Origin: Gossypium raimondii
Taxonomy: Eukaryota; Streptophyta; Magnoliopsida; Malvales; Malvaceae
DNA: 64,000 nt
Reading direction: 5' to 3'
Assembly (NCBI RefSeq): GCF_025698545.1
Contig: NC_068571.1
Location: 44,611,733 to 44,675,732, forward strand
Part shown: positions 58,459 to 64,000 of the stretch, piece after piece
Layout of the letters: each line of letters opens with the position of its first letter
Numbering within the stretch: the stretch's first letter is position 1
Program-made: the position numbers and the translations under genes
Notes under the pieces: model-generated
Told to the model about the DNA's origin: nothing
Database searches by the model: none
What the model saw: the letters and a program-made list of their open reading frames with translations, nothing else

Positions 58459-61198
58459 CTACTCACACTTGATTGAACGGTAAATGTGTCGAACAAAGAG
58501 CAGAGATGCACGGAAGCCGATAGCCCCGAGCATGAGGAAGAAGCCATAGCAAATGCAGGCCATGTACCCAAAGAAGAACGAAGTTTGCATGAAGCCTGAC
58601 ATGTCTGACCGTGCATTGTAATAATACAAACAGTAGGTGTATATGAACAGCCCGGTAGACCCACCACAAAGGAAGGACCTGATAGACCAAAGACAACATC
58701 AATTAAGACCAGCTGATTATCGGAAATGAGACATGCCTCACATGGTATCTGCATGTCGGTTACTCATAAAATGATTCATATTAATAATTCAACAAATGAT
58801 CCAAGACTGACAGATAAACTAGTCAGGATTCTCATATTTTGTTTGGAATTGTATAAACGGAGATCATGATTCAAAATTCTAGATTAGAGAAGAATATTAC
58901 AGCATGAATATTGGCAATCCATCAATATTAGAAAAAGTTGTGCATATTATAAGTCAAAGATAAACATGCCACGTAGAGAACAACCAATGAACAAACAAAC
59001 AAACACAAAATACTTGAGCTCACCAGAAGAATAATATGAGAAATTTTAAAAATGTTCTTCAAGCAGCCATGCATCTACATGTCAATATATGTTGTTTGGG
59101 CGTGATTTCCAAATGCATGTGTTTGCTTAGTATATACATATCAGAAAGCTAAAAACGACATACCTCCACCACCACTCATGGTCTTCAGCAGCAAGTTGAA
59201 AATAAGTCAAAGCCACAGTGATAAAAGCAGTGACAATCAAGAGAATGATAAAGACAATAAACAGGATGCTGTATATGGTGTAGATCCTATGTCCCCACAC
59301 GCTGGCAAATATGTAGTAAAGTTCAATATAGATAGCACTGAATGGCAAGAAACCTGCCATTGCCATCTGAGGAATAGTTTTCCGGTACCAAGGCAATGGT
59401 GGGATCTCTCTAGGATATTTTGTGGTGCGACAAGGGGCTTGAAACTCCGCCTTACTATTCTTCCCAGCAATACCTCCTAATACTAATAAAGGTGAAGTGA
59501 CTAGAGCCCATATGAGAAAAATCACCACAATGGTTCCAAATGGCAATGCTGCTGTGGCTTTATAAGCAATTGCGACGGTATTAAGAAAGCAAAATGTGAC
59601 AAACAGAGGTCCGCAAAACAAGCTTCCGGTTAGTAATAAGTTTCTCACCTGTCATGAAAAAGGGTGGGAAGTGGGAATAGTCATCAGAATTTTGACTAAC
59701 AAGATATTCGTATTTAAGCAATACAATATCACATACAGGAAACAGTAAGAAAGACAGGAATTACATACCCAATTTGTTCCTTCTAGCTGGCAATAGAAAG
59801 AAGCTGCAGTGTACCCAGCAATGCCAGATGTAAGGGCATAAATGACGACCAGAGCAGTGAAAAGAGCTCCTCGGTTATATGGATAAAAGACCCCAACTAG
59901 AGCAAGGATAAAAATGAAACTTGTACTGGAAAAGGATGCAAATGAATAACAGTCAACAGATTGCAGATTGCTTGGAAACTAAGAGCCAATTAACAATGTA
60001 AGATGATACTCACAGAGTGAAGAGCTGGGTGCCAGAACCAAGGGCGGCGGCAAACAAGGACTTGTGCTTGGGGTATCTGAACACATCACCATGAATATAC
60101 TTCCACCCAGACTCCTCCTGGTCATCTGCCGATTCCTCATCATGTGCATACCTATTAAATAAGGAATACAGGCATTGAGAAACAAAACCCAGTATACATC
60201 GAATTAGATATGGAATTTTCCATGCATGAAAAACAGATGGAAACCATTCATACTTGATGAAATCATTCTTCAGGACTCGCATAAGAATGGTGGCCAGGAA
60301 ACCAGTCAATAACAAAACGGTGACACATGAGTTGATGATTGAGAACCAGTGGATTTCCAAATGGTGTGGCAAGGAAGAAGATAGCGAGTACTTGTCCATC
60401 CGTTTCTCGAAAGGAGTGTTGGTTTCCTTCCATTTAACAGTGTACATAAAATCCACATCAACTGGTACATCTTCAGTGAGATCCACAAGGGCGTTGGGAT
60501 CAGATCGAACAGTGATCTCAATGACACGATCCTTGTTATGATGGATCTCAAAAACGAGATGCTTAAAGAGGTAATATTTGTAATCAGCTGGATCGGTCTT
60601 CCCTTCCTTTTCAACTTTCCCCAAGAAACCCCAAATGGGAAGGTCATCGTAGTACATCTGGAAGTAATAGTCTTTCGAGACAGCTTTTCTGAACTTGACC
60701 ACTTCTTCCTTCGTAAGCTTCCTTTTACAAGCAATTTCAGCCTCTTTCTCCGTCAAAAACTCAAGTTTATAAGGCGCACTCACTAGTCGATCTCCATTCA
60801 ATACTTCACCCAAAGCTTCCTTCTTCTCCTTCACGGGAGCTGAAAGTACACAGCAAACCCTCAAATCACTCAATTTAAAGTTATAAAAAAAATCATAAAA
60901 TAGAAATCGACACGAAGTAAAATCAAACCTGAGGAACAGAACGGAAAATCGAAGTAACGATAGGTCTCACTGTGAATTAAACAAAAAAGTTAACGGAAAA
61001 CGAAAGTTGAGTTGAGATCGGAAAGCAAAAAAGGATGAAAGAATACCTGGGATTGTGATAAGGACCTACTTTATTAGCATAAAGAGGAACTTCATCACCA
61101 GCTTTGTAACGATGATCGGAAGCGGTGGATCTGACCTGAGGTATGCCGCATATGGTGACAACCGCCACGGCTACCAAAAACGCCCTTATTCTATCCAT
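58459..61198 (-). CDS. Transmembrane 9 superfamily (EMP70/nonaspanin) protein
   Basis: Seven minus-strand exons join in frame: 61198-61047, 60969-60929, 60839-60254, 60151-60014, 59925-59769, 59648-59164 and 58678-58459, giving 592 residues, the normal TM9SF size. Residues 1 to about 24 are a signal peptide. A lumenal domain follows (NKVGPYHNPSETYRYFDFPFC, MYYDDLPIWGFLGKVE, LEIHWFSIINS), then nine membrane spans from about residue 230. The loop with EESGWKYIHGDVFRYP and the PFGTIVVIFLIW span are classic EMP70 features. The tail FVRHIYRSIKCE carries the FVxxxxR ER-export pattern and the KxE Golgi-retention pattern described for Arabidopsis EMP12. TM9SF proteins sit in the Golgi and endosomes and help sort membrane cargo. 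It appears intact; the exact TMN number is not assigned. Confidence 0.96.
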
Positions 61199-61269
61199 TT
61201 CGATCGCCGGTTATTAAGGATTTGAATGAGATCGGAAACCGGTTTAAATCTTGTATTTTGTAAGATATG

Positions 61270-61277
61270 TTATATAG
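61270..61277 (-). promoter_or_regulatory. TATA box of the TM9SF gene
   Basis: The minus strand reads CTATATAAC, about 75 bases upstream of the ATG at 61198, a normal distance for a start site near 61,240. Confidence 0.55.
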
Positions 61278-62543
61278 AGAAAAAGAGAGATTTATTTGGT
61301 GATAGTGTTAAATAATAGACTCGAAATAGGCTAGTAAAAGTAAAAAGACGATAACATGAAGAGTGAGAAGCACTCCACGGTCCGCACCTTCCGTGGGTAA
61401 CCGAACCAACGAAATTGACCGCCCAACCGGTAGTTGTTCGGAATTTTTAGGCACATTTGAATTTTTTTTTTCTACCTCTTCCGCCATGTTTGATTCGCGA
61501 GGAATTAAATTAATGAATGGGATCACTGCAACAATGAAATCGAACTTAACTTCCATTTCAAATCTTAGTTATTACGGTCAATATTCATATTAGCAGTAGC
61601 ACCAAAAAATTACGCACGGTGATGATGCTTTTGGGAAAAAAATTAAGATTATCGTGTAATATTATGGTTTTTAAGATTATTTAAAAATTGTTATTTATAG
61701 CATGTTAAAGATTTTTAGCTAATTTAAATATATTTTATTTATTCTATATTATAAATTTGATACGGTTCAATTATCAAATCAAATATATTTAAATAATAAT
61801 CAAACTAAATTAAATAAAATTGAACCAAATAATATGATTTGAATCAATTTCCGATTGTTGGGGGTTTTAAGGTATATCATTCGAATTAAATTTAAATAAT
61901 AAAAAACATTTAACTTAATTATAAATTATAGGTATTCAACTTTAACAAACTTTGTACTGTTTTTTATATTAAAGAAGAATTCCTGGCCCATGTGTAGTAA
62001 TTAATTAATGCATCGGTTTCCGTGGACATGCTCTAGCTACGTTAAAGGAGATGGTTTCCCCTTCTCATACGTTATCTTACCATTGGCATTCCCTATCTTT
62101 TGCACACACGTGTTGATGTAAAAACTCTGTAAAATATTTTCATGTAAAAAGTAGGACTATATTTACTGTGAAGTTGATGCACAATGGGTACAAATAAAAA
62201 AGGAGACAACCTTATTTTCAAACAAGTTATTGCACAACTATTTTTATGGTCTTTATACATAAAACTCAACCATCTATCTTAAGTTCTAGAGGAACAGAAA
62301 TACAACACCATTCATCCATAAAACGAATGAACTCCAAACACCGACAGACACTTCCGATACCAAGGTTCTGTTTACCCCGAGACAGGCTAACTAAAATAGA
62401 AGTGAACATAAACAAGAAAACCAAGCATCCTATATACTGCAAGTCGGCCTAGCCGACTAAATTGTCAAACACATTGACATGCTTTTTATCTATGATTAAT
62501 CAACTGCATCTGACAATATATACATGATGAGCAAGTAAGTGTT
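61278..62543. other. Intergenic, no gene recognised
   Basis: The upstream region of the TM9SF gene, then AT-rich DNA. From about 62,200 it is probably 3' UTR of the next minus-strand gene. Short frames at 61308-61556 and 62246-62452 have no supporting features. Confidence 0.4.
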
Positions 62544-64000
62544 TCAGTCTGAAACTTTGTGCAGTTCCTGGTGGCGATGAGCATGCTGAGCAGAAGAATA
62601 AGCTGAGAAAGCAGATCCAGTAATGCTGAGGGAGTGCTTTGCAAGGTCCATACTTCTCTTAGTACCCAACCATAAAACCCAAAAGAATCCAACCCAACCT
62701 GATTCATATTGACGTATCAGATGAGAAGCAGTACTCCAGAAAAATTAAGTTGCTTAATAAAAAGCATAAATCGATTTTCAATGTGAAGAGTTTCAAGCTT
62801 CAGGTTGAGATAGTTTGATATAGCAATTATAAAGACATGAAACACATAATTACTTACGGTTACCACAGTAGTATGAAAATGATAACAGTGCCACAGAAAG
62901 ACAGCAATTCGAATAAAAGAGAGAAAACAGTGCAGATACACTCAATAACAAAACTACTTAATGTGCAGTAGGAAGTATATCAACTTAGGCATTGAAACAT
63001 CTTATCCCATTCCCTCCAATTTGGAGGGCATGAAACAGCATAATTGCATGAATCTGAAACGGAAAAAGAAGAAAAAATACAGCAACCACTGTGCATGTGT
63101 GTATGCAAACTGGCACACAAAAAACCACTCACATGGTTTAGCAAACGTGGTCAGTAAAGGGAATATAGGTCATTATTTTGTGTTAGAAGCTAGGCAAAGC
63201 CATACGGCAAGAGAGAGAGTGAGAGAGAGAAACCAATTAACGAACATACTCATGGTGATGATAGAAAGTGCAGAGTAAAAATCTAAATTCAGTTCCCCAC
63301 TTTCAGTAAAAGGAATATGGGTCATTATTTTGTGCTAGAAGCTAGGCAAAGCCATACGGCAAGAGAGAGAGAGAGAGTGAGAGAGAGAAACCAATTATCG
63401 AACATACTCATGGTGATGATAGAAAGTGCAGAGTAAAAATCTAAATTCAGTTCCCCACTTATAGGCTGTGACATATCCTTTTTCTACTCTGGGACACGGA
63501 AGGCCACCCCACAGATATGTAAATAAAAACTAAATTCTGTTCCCCACTTATAGGCCGTGACATATCTAAATAAAAACTTTGGGACACCAAAGGACCACCC
63601 CACAGATACACTCCAAGGAGAAAATCATGGATTTAGCCCAACATACTGCATACATCGACTTGTTGCAACTTCATTCAGATTACCATCTAAAATAACCCAT
63701 AAGGACTGAAATTCATTCGGGGACATGGTTTCCAGCAAAAATTTATAAAGATAAAAAAGTTCAACCCTATAAAAAGATAAAAACAAAAAGACTTCATCTT
63801 GTAGTTTCCAACCAAGTATAATCTTAAAACTATAAGAATGAAACAAAGTAAAAACTAAAATAGATGCTTAAAAAGATATACCTGTAGCTACAAGAGCAGC
63901 TATAATTGCTGAAATTATTGCAGTTGAAATAACAAAAGCAGCAACCGATATGGCCCCAATGTAAAAAACTGTTACACAGGCAAAGAAAAGAGCCAAGAAG
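62544..64000 (-). CDS. Unnamed small plant membrane protein, 3' part (partial)
   Basis: Two exons are visible on the minus strand, one running from the right edge to 63882 and the last one 62698-62544, with GT-AG borders that keep frame (the codon GGT is split G/GT). The joined peptide reads FLALFFACVTVFYIGAISVA, then a second hydrophobic stretch (residue run ISTAIISAIIAALVAT), GWVGFFWVLWLGTKRSMDLA and the tail KHSLSITGSAFSAYSSAQ ending KVSD. Two or three membrane spans followed by a Ser-rich cytosolic tail recall a conserved but uncharacterised plant transmembrane family; I do not know a function. The 5' exons lie beyond the window. The 1.18 kb intron contains tandem duplications. The plausible in-frame join is the main evidence that this is real. 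Confidence 0.65.
63151..63610. repeat. Tandem duplications in an intron
   Basis: A unit of about 152 bases ('tcagtaaa.ggaatat.ggtcattattttgtg' through 'taaattcagttccccactt') occurs at 63151-63302 and again at 63303-63454 with only a few differences, including the AG microsatellite length. Immediately after, a shorter unit containing 'ttccccacttataggc.gtgacatatc' and 'ccaccccacagata' is also doubled (about 63,455-63,610). The high identity points to recent duplication. Confidence 0.8.

Overview
This is plant nuclear DNA: AT-rich, with intron-containing genes, GT-AG splicing and many short transposons. Host genes on both strands read as dicot orthologues. The gag of the large LTR element and the plant-mobile-domain pseudogene look like families I know from cotton, so Gossypium (Malvaceae) is my best guess. 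That is inference from remembered repeats, not a database search.

Layout. 1-2,740: 5' part of an LPP2-like lipid phosphate phosphatase (minus, runs off the left edge) with a 2.4 kb leader intron. 2.7-7.7 kb: transposon debris, including a hAT-type MITE with a perfect 8-bp target duplication. 8.2-12.9 kb: MTB, the METTL14-type subunit of the m6A methyltransferase (plus). 13.6-16.3 kb: a double-domain DJ-1 protein (DJ1D type, minus). 18.5-20.2 kb: a broken plant-mobile-domain (PMD) gene. 20.3-34.4 kb: a Ty3/gypsy (Tat/Ogre-like) LTR element bounded by AATAT duplications, with a related solo LTR nested in one of its LTRs. 36.3-37.2 kb: two SINE-like elements and a foldback. 38.0-39.7 kb: phytoene synthase (plus). 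41.1-43.1 kb: a phi-class GST of the TT19/GSTF12 anthocyanin-transport type (minus). 44.4 kb: a small DUF761-like protein. 46.0-49.8 kb: a SUS5/6-type sucrose synthase with 14 coding exons, two of whose introns appear to start with GC. 51.1-51.9 kb: alpha-expansin 13. 53.7-54.8 kb: a single-exon SGNH/PC-esterase-like membrane protein (minus). 55-58 kb: degenerate local repeats. 58.5-61.2 kb: a nine-TM TM9SF/EMP70 protein (minus). 62.5-64.0 kb: 3' end of an unnamed small membrane protein (minus, runs off the right edge).

The genes are separate transcription units and do not form one pathway. Phytoene synthase and the TT19-like GST are adjacent pigment genes (carotenoid and flavonoid). SUS, expansin, the PC-esterase-like protein and TM9SF all touch cell-wall or Golgi biology, but nothing here shows co-regulation. 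I found no convincing new biological system. The most useful observations are the DPPW motif in a METTL14-type protein, unlike intron positions in the two DJ-1 repeats, GC-AG introns in the sucrose synthase, the nested transposon structures with empty-site evidence, and a 44/88-bp higher-order tandem array inside the LTR element.
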